Below, in pieces: positions 1 through 8,350 of a DNA stretch of 42,628 nucleotides. The first letter of the stretch is position 1. Each line of letters begins with the position of its first letter. The stretch lies in assembly GCA_937873315.1 (NCBI GenBank), contig CALMQX010000021.1, positions 1-42,628 of the forward strand. The letters run 5' to 3'. The notes below the pieces were generated by a model. That model had not been told where the DNA came from. It did not search any database and was given only the letters and a program-made list of their open reading frames with translations. The DNA comes from an uncultured Nostocoides sp. GTDB lineage: Bacteria; Actinomycetota; Actinomycetes; Actinomycetales; Dermatophilaceae. The position numbers and the translations under genes are program-made.

Positions 1-30
1 AAACCCCCGAACCTGAGGGTTCGGGGGTTT
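1..30 (-). terminator. Hairpin terminator downstream of tRNA-Pro
   Basis: Two perfect 13-nt complementary arms (AAACCCCCGAACC and GGTTCGGGGGTTT) enclose a 4-nt loop. On the minus strand the hairpin lies about 22 nt past the 3' end of tRNA-Pro and ends in a short A/T run, so it probably terminates that transcript. It touches the window edge, so it could also serve a gene to the left. Confidence 0.65.
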
Positions 31-52
31 CCGATGTCTTGAGACATCACAA

Positions 53-129
53 TGGTCGGGGTGACAGGATTTGAACCTGCGGCCTTCCGCTCCCAAAGCG
101 GACGCGCTACCAGACTGCGCCACACCCCG
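53..129 (-). tRNA. tRNA-Pro(TGG)
   Basis: On the minus strand the sequence folds as a complete cloverleaf. The acceptor arm CGGGGTG pairs with CACCCCG, the T-loop reads GGTTCAAATCC, and the anticodon loop TTTGGGA holds TGG (93-95) between the stem halves TCCGC and GCGGA. The 3' CCA is encoded (53-55). The gene diverges from tRNA-Gly at 232. Confidence 0.95.
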
Positions 130-231
130 TGGCGACCGCACGGCATACCCGGCCTCAGACGAAGTGAGTTTGGGTGCCGCGTGATCGGCCACTAGGCTAA
201 CGCCTGCTCCACGGTCTTTCGTACCGGGTGC

Positions 232-302
232 GCGGGCGTAGCTCAATGGTAGAGCCCCAGTCTTCCAAACTGGCTACGCGAGTTCGATTCTCGTCGCCCG
301 CT
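232..302 (+). tRNA. tRNA-Gly(TCC)
   Basis: The acceptor stem GCGGGCG pairs with CGCCCGC. The D-arm is GCTCAATGGTAGAGC, the anticodon stem CCAGT/ACTGG carries loop CTTCCAA with anticodon TCC (264-266), and the T-arm is GAGTTCGATTCTC. The discriminator base is T and CCA is not encoded, unlike the neighbouring tRNA-Pro. It lies 57 nt before the potassium transporter gene. Confidence 0.95.
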
Positions 303-358
303 CTCAGGACGCCCACCTGGCATGCGTTCGGGCGCGCGGGTCTGCCAGACTGTCGGCC

Positions 359-1738
359 GTGAGTGACCGGCAGGCGGGCGTGGCCCAAACCGACATCCAC
401 GCCGGTCGCAAGCGCCGCGTGCTCAAACATCCCGCACAGGTAACTGTGGTCGCCTTCGCCGCGACGATCGCGATCGGCACCCTGCTGCTCTACTTGCCGA
501 TCTCCAGCGTCAAACCAGGCAATGCGCCGCTCTTGACCGCCTTCTTCACCGCCACCAGCGCGACCTGCGTCACCGGCCTGGCCACAGTGGATACCGCGAC
601 CTATTGGACGACCTTTGGCCAGGTGGTCATTGCTGGACTGATCCAGGTCGGCGGCTTCGGGATCATGACGCTGGCCTCGCTGCTCGCGCTCTTCGTGACC
701 AACCGGATGGGCTTGTCGACCCGCCTGACCGCGGCCGCGGAGACCAAGAGCATCGGCCCCGGCGAGGTCCGCTCGGTGCTCTTCGGGGTATTCAAGATCA
801 CCGTCGCGGTCGAAGTCACGGTGGCGATCATCCTCAGCCTGCGGTTCTGGTTGGGCCATGACAAGGGGCTGGGGGAGTCGATCTACCTCGGGGTCTTCCA
901 CGCGGTGTCGAGCTTCAACAACGCCGGCTTCGCGCTTTTCAGCGACAACCTGATGTCCTTCGCGACCGATCCCACCATCGAGTTGACCGTCGCCTTCTCG
1001 ATCATCATCGGTGGGCTGGGCTTCCCGGTGATCATGGAGCTGCTGCGCCGCGTGCGCCCCCACCGCTGGAGCCTGCACACCAAACTCACCCTGCTCATGA
1101 CCGGCATCCTGCTGGTCGGTGGCACGGTCTTCCTCACCTTCAACGAGTGGCGCAATCCGGGCACGATCGGCAATTTCTCGGCAAGCGACAAGGTGGTTAA
1201 CGGCTTCTTCCACGCGGTTCAACCGCGCACGGCTGGCTTCAATGCCTGGGACTACAGCAAGCTCAACGACGGCAGCCTGCTCGGCACGATCGCCCTGATG
1301 TTCATCGGAGGCGGCAGTGCCTCGACCGCCGGTGGTCTCAAGGTCACCACCTTCATCCTGCTGCTCTTTGCCATCATCGCTGAGGCTCGCGGCGAGCCGG
1401 AGGTCAACGCCTTCGACCGCAGGATCGAGCCGCGCACGATCCGCCAGGCTCTCACTGTGGCGCTGCTCGGCATTGCTGCCGTGATGGGCGCCTCGGTCGT
1501 CATCATTGAGCTGACCGGCCTGCCGCTCAAGGACGTGCTCTTCGAGTCAACCTCGGCATTCGGCACGGTGGGACTGTCGACCGGGATCACCAGCAAGCTC
1601 AACGAACCGGCGCAGTTGGTCATCATCGGGCTGATGTTCTTGGGTCGGCTCGGTCCGGCCACCCTGGTCTCCGCTCTCGTCCTCCGAGAGCGCCATCGTC
1701 GATACACCCTCCCGGAAGGCAGGCCCCTCATTGGCTAA
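359..1738 (+). CDS. ktrB: Potassium uptake protein, TrkH/KtrB family channel subunit
   Basis: This 459-aa polytopic membrane protein is the K+-translocating subunit of a Ktr/Trk system. The four selectivity-filter loops of the family are visible in order: TCVTGLA, SFNNAGF, PRTAGFN and GTVGLSTG, each with its conserved glycine. The arrangement of four M1-P-M2 units and the length are normal for KtrB. The GTG start at 359 has no strong Shine-Dalgarno. The stop overlaps the TTG start of the cytosolic gating subunit by 8 nt, so the two are translationally coupled. Ktr systems usually mediate Na+- or H+-linked K+ uptake in osmotic adaptation; the coupling ion cannot be read from the sequence. Confidence 0.93.
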   Translation: MSDRQAGVAQTDIHAGRKRRVLKHPAQVTVVAFAATIAIGTLLLYLPISSVKPGNAPLLTAFFTATSATCVTGLATVDTATYWTTFGQVVIAGLIQVGGFGIMTLASLLALFVTNRMGLSTRLTAAAETKSIGPGEVRSVLFGVFKITVAVEVTVAIILSLRFWLGHDKGLGESIYLGVFHAVSSFNNAGFALFSDNLMSFATDPTIELTVAFSIIIGGLGFPVIMELLRRVRPHRWSLHTKLTLLMTGILLVGGTVFLTFNEWRNPGTIGNFSASDKVVNGFFHAVQPRTAGFNAWDYSKLNDGSLLGTIALMFIGGGSASTAGGLKVTTFILLLFAIIAEARGEPEVNAFDRRIEPRTIRQALTVALLGIAAVMGASVVIIELTGLPLKDVLFESTSAFGTVGLSTGITSKLNEPAQLVIIGLMFLGRLGPATLVSALVLRERHRRYTLPEGRPLIG

Positions 1739-2399
1739 GCACATTGCTGAGGTCGGTGGCGTCGTCGTCATCGGACTCGGCCGATTCGGCAAATCACTGG
1801 CCCTCGAGCTTGAGCGCGATGGCGTCGAAGTGCTCGGGGTCGACACCGACGCTCGGCGGGTTCAGAGCCTCGCCGGGCGGATCACGCACGTCGTCCAGGC
1901 GGACTCGACCGACGTCGAAGCGATGCAGCAACTCTCGGTCCAGGACTTCGACCGGGCGGTGATCGCGATCGGCTCCGATCTGGAGGCTTCCGCGTTGACG
2001 GCATTCGCCTTGAAGAGCTTGGGCGTCGAGAACATCTGGGCCAAGGCCACGAGCGAGTCGATGGCCAAGATCTTGGAGCAGATCGGGGTGGGGCATGTGG
2101 TGCGCCCCGAACACGACATGGGCCGTCGCGTCGCCCACCTGGTCCGCGGGAAGATGCTCGATTACATCGAGTTTGACGACGGCTACGCCATCGTCAAGAC
2201 CATGCCGCCGCGCTCCATCCTGGGAATGCCCTTGGGCGTCTCCGGGGTGCGGACCCGATTCGGCGTGACCATTGTCGGGGTGAAGACCCCCGGTCAGGAC
2301 TTTACGTACGCCACACCCGACACCGTGGTCAACGAGGGTGATCTGGTGATCGTCTCGGGCGAGCGCCAGAAGGTGGAGTACTTCAGCGCTCAGGACTGA
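1731..2399 (+). CDS. ktrA: Potassium uptake regulatory subunit, TrkA/KtrA (RCK) family
   Basis: This 222-aa cytosolic protein has an N-terminal RCK/TrkA-N Rossmann domain (VVIGLGRFGKSLALEL, then the acidic strand end GVDTD) and a C-terminal TrkA-C domain from about residue 140, ending in the motif NEGDLVIVSG. By family knowledge such subunits form octameric rings that bind ATP/ADP or c-di-AMP and gate the KtrB channel. The TTG start at 1731 overlaps the ktrB stop, which supports co-translation and fixed stoichiometry. The stop codon lies inside a short tandem duplication (2387-2414). Confidence 0.93.
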   Translation: MAKHIAEVGGVVVIGLGRFGKSLALELERDGVEVLGVDTDARRVQSLAGRITHVVQADSTDVEAMQQLSVQDFDRAVIAIGSDLEASALTAFALKSLGVENIWAKATSESMAKILEQIGVGHVVRPEHDMGRRVAHLVRGKMLDYIEFDDGYAIVKTMPPRSILGMPLGVSGVRTRFGVTIVGVKTPGQDFTYATPDTVVNEGDLVIVSGERQKVEYFSAQD

Positions 2400-2414
2400 T
2401 CGCTCAGGACTGAT
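2387..2414 (+). repeat. 14-bp tandem duplication spanning the ktrA stop
   Basis: CGCTCAGGACTGAT occurs twice head to tail (2387-2400 and 2401-2414), so the ktrA stop codon is present in both copies. A partially similar stretch (GGGCTGATCGCTC) follows. It looks like recent slippage or local duplication. No function is evident. Confidence 0.8.
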
Positions 2415-2608
2415 CGCGGCGGGCTGATCGCTCCGGACGCCTTCAGTTCGCGTCCATGGCCCTGGATAGGCCAGCGCCGGAGGGGATTGGGTAGGCCGGG
2501 CCAACCCCGGCTAACATGGGTGGCTGCCGTCCCGTGTGCGTATGCCGTGTGCTCACCCACTGATGGACGCATGACTACTGCCGGATCCCCCACTACGGAG
2601 CGCGTGAA

Positions 2609-3910
2609 GTGAAGAGTGCCGTCGAGACCCTCAGCCCCACTCGGGTCAAGATCGTCGTCGAGGTTCCATTCGACGAAATGAAGCCGATGATTGAGGCGGC
2701 CTACCGGACCATCGGGTCCCAGATTCAGGTGCCCGGGTTCCGGCGCGGCAAGGTCCCCAGCCGGATCATCGACCAGCGCGTCGGTCGTGGCGCCGTGATC
2801 CAGGAGGCAGTCAACGAGGCGCTGCCGACCTTCTTCGCGCAGGCCGCGCAGGCCGAGGAGGTCCGGGCGATCGGTCGTCCCGAGGTCGACGTGACCGCGG
2901 TACCTCTGGAGGACGGTCAGGACCTCGAGTTCAGCGTCGAGACGGACGTTCGACCGGAGATCACCTTGCCTGACCTGTCCCGGATCACCGTGACAGTTGA
3001 TGCTGCGCAGGCCTCCGATGAGGACATCGAGGAGCGGCTCACCACGCTGCGCCAGCGCTTCGGCACCCTTTCGGGCGTCGAGCGGGCGGTCGAGGATGGC
3101 GACTTCGTGTCCATCGACCTTGGCGCGTCCATCGGCGACCAGGAGATCGATTCGGTCTCCGGTGTCTCGTATGAGGTCGGTTCCGGGACCATGCTCGAAG
3201 GGCTCGACGAGGCCCTGCTGGGCATGAGCGCCGGCGACACCAAGGACTTCACCGCGCCGCTGGCCGGTGGCGACCACCAGGGTGAAGACGCGGCCTGCAC
3301 GGTCACCGTTGCCTCGGTCAAGGTGCGCGAGCTTCCCGAGCTCAACGACGACTTTGCTCAGCTCGCCTCACAGTTCGACACCATGGATGAGCTGCGGGCC
3401 GATGTCACCGCGCAGGCGGAGCAGGCCAAACGCTTCGAGCAGGGTCTGCAGGCGCGGGACAAGGTGCTTGAGCATCTGCTGGACACCATCGAGATCCCGG
3501 TCCCTGATGGCATCGTCGAGGACGAGGTCAACGCTCACCTTGAGGGCGAGGACCGCCTCGAGGACGACGAGCACCGCGCCGAGGTTGACGAGAGCACCCG
3601 CAAGGCGCTGCGGGCGCAGTTCCTTCTGGACGCCCTGGTCGAGAAGCTTGAGGTCGAGGTCGGTCAGCCCGAGCTCATCGAGTACCTCGTCATGAGCGCT
3701 CAGCAGTACGGCATGGACCCCAACACCTTCGCCCAGGCCGTTGACCAGCAGGGTCAGATCCCGGCCATGGTGGCCGAGGTTGCGCGCCGCAAGGCGCTGG
3801 CCGAGGTGCTGGAGCAGGCCACCGTGGTTGACACGGCCGGGGCCACCGTGGACTTGTCCGCGCTCAACCCGGCGACCGACGAGGTAACTGACGTCAAGCC
3901 CGAGGCCTAA
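2609..3910 (+). CDS. tig: Trigger factor (ribosome-associated chaperone, FKBP-type PPIase)
   Basis: The 433-aa product has the full trigger-factor layout. The N-terminal ribosome-binding domain carries the signature loop PGFRRGKVPSRIID at about residues 43-56. A FKBP-like peptidyl-prolyl isomerase domain spans roughly residues 155-245 (VEDGDFVSIDLGA onward), and a long helical C-terminal chaperone domain follows. The GTG start gives KSAVETLSPTRVKI, typical of actinobacterial family members. Its position upstream of clpP1-clpP2-clpX matches the tig-clpP-clpX order of many bacteria, although a transporter gene intervenes here. It captures nascent chains at the ribosome exit. A strong hairpin follows at 4038-4072. 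Confidence 0.97.
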   Translation: MKSAVETLSPTRVKIVVEVPFDEMKPMIEAAYRTIGSQIQVPGFRRGKVPSRIIDQRVGRGAVIQEAVNEALPTFFAQAAQAEEVRAIGRPEVDVTAVPLEDGQDLEFSVETDVRPEITLPDLSRITVTVDAAQASDEDIEERLTTLRQRFGTLSGVERAVEDGDFVSIDLGASIGDQEIDSVSGVSYEVGSGTMLEGLDEALLGMSAGDTKDFTAPLAGGDHQGEDAACTVTVASVKVRELPELNDDFAQLASQFDTMDELRADVTAQAEQAKRFEQGLQARDKVLEHLLDTIEIPVPDGIVEDEVNAHLEGEDRLEDDEHRAEVDESTRKALRAQFLLDALVEKLEVEVGQPELIEYLVMSAQQYGMDPNTFAQAVDQQGQIPAMVAEVARRKALAEVLEQATVVDTAGATVDLSALNPATDEVTDVKPEA

Positions 3911-4037
3911 ATTCGCCCGAATTGAAGGGCTGCCCACTATTGCGCTGCAAGCTACTTTCGGTACTCTGGCCGGGCAACGGGGGGAACGCCTGATCTGTTG
4001 GCATCAGCTGTAGATCGGGTTCTCTCACTGGGCAGAA

Positions 4038-4072
4038 CGCTGCGGCCGGGAAGGCAGGTCCCGGCCGCAGCG
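4038..4072 (+). terminator. GC-rich hairpin after tig
   Basis: A 14-bp perfect stem (CGCTGCGGCCGGGA with its complement) closes a loop of about 7 nt. There is no T-tract, as is common for terminators in high-G+C actinobacteria. It sits about 130 nt past tig and about 85 nt before the next start, so it probably separates the two transcripts. Confidence 0.65.
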
Positions 4073-4156
4073 CTTCACATCGTCAGTGGTGTTGCCGTCG
4101 GCGCGCTGGGGGCGCCGACGGCATACCCTGGTCCCAGCCGTCCTCCCAGGAGACCC

Positions 4157-5368
4157 GTGATCGACCAGCCCGACTCCGCGCGAGAGCGCATCCTGGCAGC
4201 CCGTACGGCGGTGATGGTCGTATTCGCCATCGCCGGGGTGACCTTCGCTTCCTGGGCCTCCCGGATTCCGGATGCCAAACACGCGCTCAACCTTGGCCCT
4301 GGCGAACTCGGCCTCACGCTTTTTGCGCTCTCGGCGGGGTCGCTGGTGGCGATGCCATCCACCGGCCGGATCGCGACGCGGATCGGGATCGCGGCGACCA
4401 TCCGGATCGGCCTCAGCGGCACCGGCCTGGGCCTCTTCGCCGTCGCCGCCGGGGTGGATATCGCTCAATCGCGGTATGCCGTGATGGCGGGGCTCTTCCT
4501 GATCGGTTTAGGGGTCGGCATCTGGGATGTGGCCATGAACCTGGAGGGGGCAGCGGTCGAACGGCTCCTTGGGCAAACGGTGATGCCCCACTTCCACGCG
4601 GCGTTCAGCGCCGGGACCGTGGTGTCAGCCCTGCTCGGCGCCCTGATGGCTCGATTCCAGGTGCCCCTTCTTGTGCACCTCGGCGGTGCCGCTGCCCTCG
4701 TGGTGATCGGGACTCAATGGGCTTTGCGAGGCTTCCTGCCCCGCGGGATGGGCGAGGAGGCGCCGAGCCCGGAGGTGGCCGAGGGGCCTTCCCGGTCGGC
4801 CTGGACCGAGCCGCGCACGCTGCTCATCGGCGCGGTCACGCTGGTGGCGGCTTTCACCGAGGGCACGGCCAACGACTGGCTCGCGGTGGCCCTGGTCGAG
4901 GGCTATGGGCTCCCGACCTGGGCGGGCGTGCTGGGTTTCGCTGTCTTCCTTTCGTTCATGACGCTGGGGCGCCTGCTGGGGACGAGGTGGCTGGACCAAT
5001 TCGGCCGAGTTCTGGTGCTACGGGTGACCTTCGCCCTGGCCATCCTCGGATCCCTCTTGGTGATCTTCGGAGGGCCGGTGCTGGCCTTCGTCGGGTCGGC
5101 GGTCTGGGGTGTCGGTGTGTCACTGGGCTTCCCGGTCGGCATGAGCGCCTCGGCCGACGAACCCGCTCGCGCCCACGCCCGGATGTCCACCGTGGCCACG
5201 ATTGGCTACCTGGCGTTCATTGCGGGGCCTCCGATTCTCGGTTTGCTCGGAGAGCACGTGGGCGTGCTGCAGTCGCTGCTCGCCGTTGGGACGATGGCTG
5301 CCATTGCCATGCTGGCCATCCCGGCCGTGCGCGAACCCGACCGGGCACCTGATGGCCGTGCGCTCTGA
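4157..5368 (+). CDS. MFS transporter (YbjJ-like 12-TM family)
   Basis: A major facilitator protein of 403 aa from the GTG at 4157. I chose this start because AGGAG (4148-4152) lies 4 nt upstream, whereas an in-frame extension to 3998 would run through the tig terminator hairpin. The N-terminal stretch FASWASRIPDAKHAL followed by LGLTLFALSAGSLVAMPSTG is characteristic of the actinobacterial MFS group related to E. coli YbjJ. About twelve hydrophobic segments are visible with a central hydrophilic loop near PEVAEGPSRSAWTEP. The substrate is unknown. The gene interrupts the usual tig-clpP adjacency, and its 3' end overlaps a ClgR-like box belonging to the clpP1 promoter region. Confidence 0.85.
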   Translation: MIDQPDSARERILAARTAVMVVFAIAGVTFASWASRIPDAKHALNLGPGELGLTLFALSAGSLVAMPSTGRIATRIGIAATIRIGLSGTGLGLFAVAAGVDIAQSRYAVMAGLFLIGLGVGIWDVAMNLEGAAVERLLGQTVMPHFHAAFSAGTVVSALLGALMARFQVPLLVHLGGAAALVVIGTQWALRGFLPRGMGEEAPSPEVAEGPSRSAWTEPRTLLIGAVTLVAAFTEGTANDWLAVALVEGYGLPTWAGVLGFAVFLSFMTLGRLLGTRWLDQFGRVLVLRVTFALAILGSLLVIFGGPVLAFVGSAVWGVGVSLGFPVGMSASADEPARAHARMSTVATIGYLAFIAGPPILGLLGEHVGVLQSLLAVGTMAAIAMLAIPAVREPDRAPDGRAL

Positions 5369-5374
5369 GCGAAC
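5361..5374 (+). promoter_or_regulatory. ClgR-like operator upstream of clpP1
   Basis: CGCTCTGAGCGAAC has the CGCT-N4-GCGA core reported for the actinobacterial Clp regulator ClgR, with the typical GCGAAC half-site. It straddles the stop codon of the MFS gene, about 100 nt before the clpP1 start. A comparable site precedes clpX (6919). The assignment is by motif similarity only. Confidence 0.5.
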
Positions 5375-5476
5375 AGCACCGAGGGTGGGGATGGTCCCCG
5401 GCGACCTGCACGTTAGGGTCGACACAGCCACGCAGGACACCTGAGGACCAGCGGTTCAGAAAGTGACGGACGACAC

Positions 5477-6100
5477 GTGAGCACCACCCCTATGGCCGCC
5501 GGCCCGGGCCCCCAAGCGGGCCTCGACGACCACATTTATAACCGCCTGCTCAAGGAGCGGATCATCTTCCTGGGCTCGGACGTGCGCGACGATAACGCGA
5601 ATGCGATCTGTGCCCAGATGCTGCTTCTTGCCGCCGAAGACCCAGACAAGGACATCTGGCTGTACATCAACAGCCCCGGTGGTTCCGTCACGGCCGGTAT
5701 GGCGATCTTTGACACCATGCAGTGGGTGCCCAATGACGTTGCCACGGTGGCCATGGGCATGGCCGCGTCGATGGGCCAGTTCCTGCTCTCGGCCGGGACG
5801 CCGGGCAAGCGCTACGCCACCCCGCATGCGCGGGTGATGATGCACCAGCCCTCCGGTGGCATCGGCGGTACGGCCTCCGACATCAAGATCCAGGCCGAGC
5901 AGATCCTGCACATCAAGAAGCAGATGGCCGAGCTGATCGCGACGCACACCGGCCAGAGCGTTGAGCAGATCGAGAAGGACTCCGACCGTGACCGGTGGTT
6001 CACCGCCGAGCAGGCCAAGGAGTACGGCTTCGTCGACCACGTGATCACCAAGGCCGATATGGCTGGTCGTCATACCGACAACCCGGTGACCGCGGACTGA
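5477..6100 (+). CDS. clpP1: ATP-dependent Clp protease proteolytic subunit 1
   Basis: A 207-aa ClpP serine peptidase. The catalytic triad is visible as Ser98 in GMAASMGQF, His123 in ARVMMHQP and Asp172 in SDRDRWF. The oxyanion glycine loop INSPGGSV is at about residues 65-71. The GTG start gives a short N-terminal pro-region before the mature fold begins near [13 protein letters not shown]. ClpP1 and ClpP2 of actinobacteria assemble as a mixed tetradecamer that works with ClpX or ClpC1. clpP2 follows after 27 nt, so the two form one operon. A ClgR-like box at 5361 suggests stress induction. Confidence 0.97.
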   Translation: MSTTPMAAGPGPQAGLDDHIYNRLLKERIIFLGSDVRDDNANAICAQMLLLAAEDPDKDIWLYINSPGGSVTAGMAIFDTMQWVPNDVATVAMGMAASMGQFLLSAGTPGKRYATPHARVMMHQPSGGIGGTASDIKIQAEQILHIKKQMAELIATHTGQSVEQIEKDSDRDRWFTAEQAKEYGFVDHVITKADMAGRHTDNPVTAD

Positions 6101-6127
6101 CCGGCCGAGACGACGCGAGAGAGAGAC

Positions 6128-6772
6128 ATGAACGCAGACCTGACCGGCCGCCTCCACGTGCCCGGCCCGCAGAGCCGTTACATCCTGCCCCAGTTCGAAG
6201 AGCGCACGTCCTATGGCATGAAGCGACTCGACCCGTACACCAAGCTCTTTGAGGACCGCATCATCTTCCTCGGGGTGCAGGTCGACGATGCCTCCGCCGA
6301 TGACGTCATCGCCCAGCTCATCGTGCTGGAGTCGCAAGACCCCGACCGCGACATCCTGATGTACATCAACAGCCCGGGTGGCTCGTTCACCGCGATGACT
6401 GCGATCTACGACACCATGCAGTACATCCGCCCCGATGTGCAGACCTTCGTCATCGGTCAAGCCGCCTCCGCGGCCGCTGTGCTGCTGGCGGCGGGCGCGA
6501 AGGGCAAGCGTTTCGCGCTCCCGAATGCCCGGGTGCTCATCCACCAGCCCGCCATCGAAGGCACCGGCGGGATGGCCTCAGACCTGGAGATCCAGGCCAA
6601 AGAGATCATCCGGATGCGGGAGTGGCTCGAGGAGACCTTGGCCAAGCACGCGGGCAAAGAGGTGGACGTCGTCCGCCAAGACATCGAGCGGGACAAGATT
6701 CTGTCGGCGGAGCAGGCTCGCCAGTATGGCCTGATCGACGAGGTGCTGGCCTCCCGCAAGGCCTCCAGCTGA
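6128..6772 (+). CDS. clpP2: ATP-dependent Clp protease proteolytic subunit 2
   Basis: A 214-aa ClpP paralogue with Ser114 ([11 protein letters not shown]), His139 (ARVLIHQP) and Asp189 (IERDKIL) as its triad. Its longer N-terminus (about 35 residues before [16 protein letters not shown]) is expected to be processed, as in other ClpP2 subunits. It starts with ATG just after GAGAGAGA and is cotranscribed with clpP1. Transcription probably ends at the double hairpin directly after the stop (6778-6864), so clpX likely has its own promoter. By analogy with Mycobacterium, ClpP2 is the ring contacted by the ATPase. Confidence 0.97.
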   Translation: MNADLTGRLHVPGPQSRYILPQFEERTSYGMKRLDPYTKLFEDRIIFLGVQVDDASADDVIAQLIVLESQDPDRDILMYINSPGGSFTAMTAIYDTMQYIRPDVQTFVIGQAASAAAVLLAAGAKGKRFALPNARVLIHQPAIEGTGGMASDLEIQAKEIIRMREWLEETLAKHAGKEVDVVRQDIERDKILSAEQARQYGLIDEVLASRKASS

Positions 6773-6777
6773 GCTAT

Positions 6778-6803
6778 CCAGCGGGGCGCGCGCTCCCCGC
6801 TGG
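6778..6803 (+). terminator. Hairpin immediately after clpP2
   Basis: CCAGCGGGG (6778-6786) pairs perfectly with CCCCGCTGG (6795-6803) around an 8-nt GC loop, beginning 5 nt past the clpP2 stop. It abuts the larger palindrome at 6803. Together they form a two-hairpin terminator region. Confidence 0.7.
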
Positions 6804-6864
6804 TCGAGAGTAGAGAACACTCCGTTGCGGACACGTCCGCAACGGAGTGTTCTCTACTCTCGAC
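6803..6864. repeat. 62-nt near-perfect palindrome between clpP2 and clpX
   Basis: The 30-nt arms 6803-6832 and 6835-6864 are exact reverse complements around a 2-nt centre (AC). Key segments are GTCGAGAGTAGAGAAC on the left and GTTCTCTACTCTCGAC on the right, and the outer half is AT-richer than its surroundings. As RNA it would form an exceptionally long stem. It probably acts as a bidirectional terminator or RNA-stabilising element after clpP2. A processing site or a decayed palindromic repeat are alternatives. Confidence 0.9.
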
Positions 6865-6918
6865 TGCGTTAGGGGTGTATGCCGCGACCGAGACGGCAGC
6901 GACATACGTACGGAATTA

Positions 6919-6932
6919 CGCTGACAGCGGAC
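6919..6932 (+). promoter_or_regulatory. ClgR-like operator upstream of clpX
   Basis: CGCTGACAGCGGAC, preceded by ATTA, matches the CGCT-N4-GCG ClgR core and lies about 100 nt before the clpX start. Its presence fits a clpX promoter separate from that of clpP1-clpP2. Assigned by motif similarity only. Confidence 0.45.
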
Positions 6933-7031
6933 AAACGCGACGCGCGGCCAGACAGCGGCATTCAATGAGGGGTGTGAGGGCCCGCGACGGGTAGCGTCAT
7001 GGTGTCCCGTTCGGTGAAGGAAGGACTCCTC

Positions 7032-8318
7032 GTGGCGCGCGTTGGCGAGACCGGCGACTTGCTCAAGTGTTCGTTCTGCGGCAAGTCCCAGAAGCAGGTC
7101 AAAAAGCTGATTGCCGGCCCCGGCGTCTACATCTGTGACGAGTGCATCGAGCTGTGCAACGAGATCATCGAAGAGGAGCTCAGCGAGGCCGCCGACTTCG
7201 ATATGGATGAGCTCCCCAAGCCGCGGGAGATCTTTTCCTTCCTCGAGGAGTATGTAATCGGACAGGACGTTGCCAAGAAGGCGTTGGCCGTCGCGGTCTA
7301 CAACCACTACAAGCGCATTCAGGCCGGCGAGAGCAACCTGGCCCGCAAGGATCCCGACCACGTCGACATCGCCAAGTCCAACATCCTGCTGATCGGCCCC
7401 ACCGGCTGCGGTAAGACCTACCTCGCGCAGACCCTGGCACGGATGCTCAATGTCCCCTTCGCCATCGCGGACGCCACCGCGTTGACCGAGGCCGGATATG
7501 TGGGCGAGGACGTCGAGAACATCCTGCTCAAGTTGATCCAGGCCGCGGACTATGACGTCAAGAAGGCCGAAACGGGGATCATCTACATCGACGAGGTCGA
7601 CAAGATCGCGCGCAAGTCCGAGAACCCCTCGATCACCCGTGATGTCTCCGGTGAGGGTGTCCAGCAAGCCCTGCTCAAGATCCTTGAGGGCACCACGGCC
7701 TCGGTCCCACCCCAGGGCGGCCGCAAGCACCCGCACCAAGAATTCATCCAGATCGACACCACGAATGTGCTCTTCATCGTCGGTGGCGCCTTCGCCGGCC
7801 TTGAGAAGCTCATCGAGTCGCGCAATGGCAAGAAGGGGCTGGGGTTCGGGTCGGAGTTGCACACCCCCAAGGACTTGGCCGAGTCGATCCATGAGGTCAT
7901 GCCCGAGGACTTGATGAAGTTCGGCCTCATCCCCGAATTCATTGGTCGACTGCCGGTGATCACCACCGTCTCGCCGCTGGACATCAGCTCGCTCGTGCAG
8001 ATCCTCACCGAGCCGCGCAACGCCTTGGTCAAGCAGTACCAGAAGATGTTTGAGATCGATGGCGTGGCCCTGGAGTTCACCGAGGACGCAGTGGAGGCCG
8101 TCGCCGAGCAGGCCATCGCGCGGGGCACGGGAGCCCGCGGGCTGCGCGCGATTATGGAGGAAGTCCTCATGCCGGTGATGTTTGACGTCCCAAGCGAGGA
8201 GGACATCGCCAAGGTGGTCGTCACCCGGGATGTCGTGCTCAAGAACGTGCTGCCGACCATCGTGCGGCAGGGCGACGAGAGCCGGGCCAAGCGGCCCACA
8301 CGCAAGCGCTCTGCCTGA
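7032..8318 (+). CDS. clpX: ATP-dependent Clp protease ATP-binding subunit ClpX
   Basis: A 428-aa AAA+ unfoldase. The GTG at 7032 was chosen because it gives the family N-terminus (M)[17 protein letters not shown] and has GGAAGGA just upstream; an ATG at 6999 would add 11 atypical residues. The zinc-binding domain has Cys13, Cys16, Cys35 and Cys38. Walker A is GPTGCGKT, the pore loop is GYVGED, Walker B is IIYIDEVDK, and the sensor 2 region is [10 protein letters not shown]. The ClpP-binding IGF-type loop would lie in the segment around GKKGLGFGS. ClpX unfolds tagged or damaged substrates and feeds them to ClpP1P2. It follows clpP2 at a distance, behind terminators and its own ClgR-like box. 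Confidence 0.97.
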   Translation: MARVGETGDLLKCSFCGKSQKQVKKLIAGPGVYICDECIELCNEIIEEELSEAADFDMDELPKPREIFSFLEEYVIGQDVAKKALAVAVYNHYKRIQAGESNLARKDPDHVDIAKSNILLIGPTGCGKTYLAQTLARMLNVPFAIADATALTEAGYVGEDVENILLKLIQAADYDVKKAETGIIYIDEVDKIARKSENPSITRDVSGEGVQQALLKILEGTTASVPPQGGRKHPHQEFIQIDTTNVLFIVGGAFAGLEKLIESRNGKKGLGFGSELHTPKDLAESIHEVMPEDLMKFGLIPEFIGRLPVITTVSPLDISSLVQILTEPRNALVKQYQKMFEIDGVALEFTEDAVEAVAEQAIARGTGARGLRAIMEEVLMPVMFDVPSEEDIAKVVVTRDVVLKNVLPTIVRQGDESRAKRPTRKRSA

Positions 8319-8350
8319 GTACCCGCGTCAACGCCGTCGCTGGCGAAGCC

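Noticed and set aside
197-1222. 341-codon minus-strand frame covering tRNA-Gly and ktrB.
   Set aside because: It overlaps a tRNA and an intact KtrB gene. The predicted protein is Gly/Arg/Asp/His-rich without recognisable domains.
3998-4156. N-terminal extension of the MFS transporter.
   Set aside because: It runs through a 14-bp terminator hairpin and the GTG at 4157 has AGGAG at good spacing.
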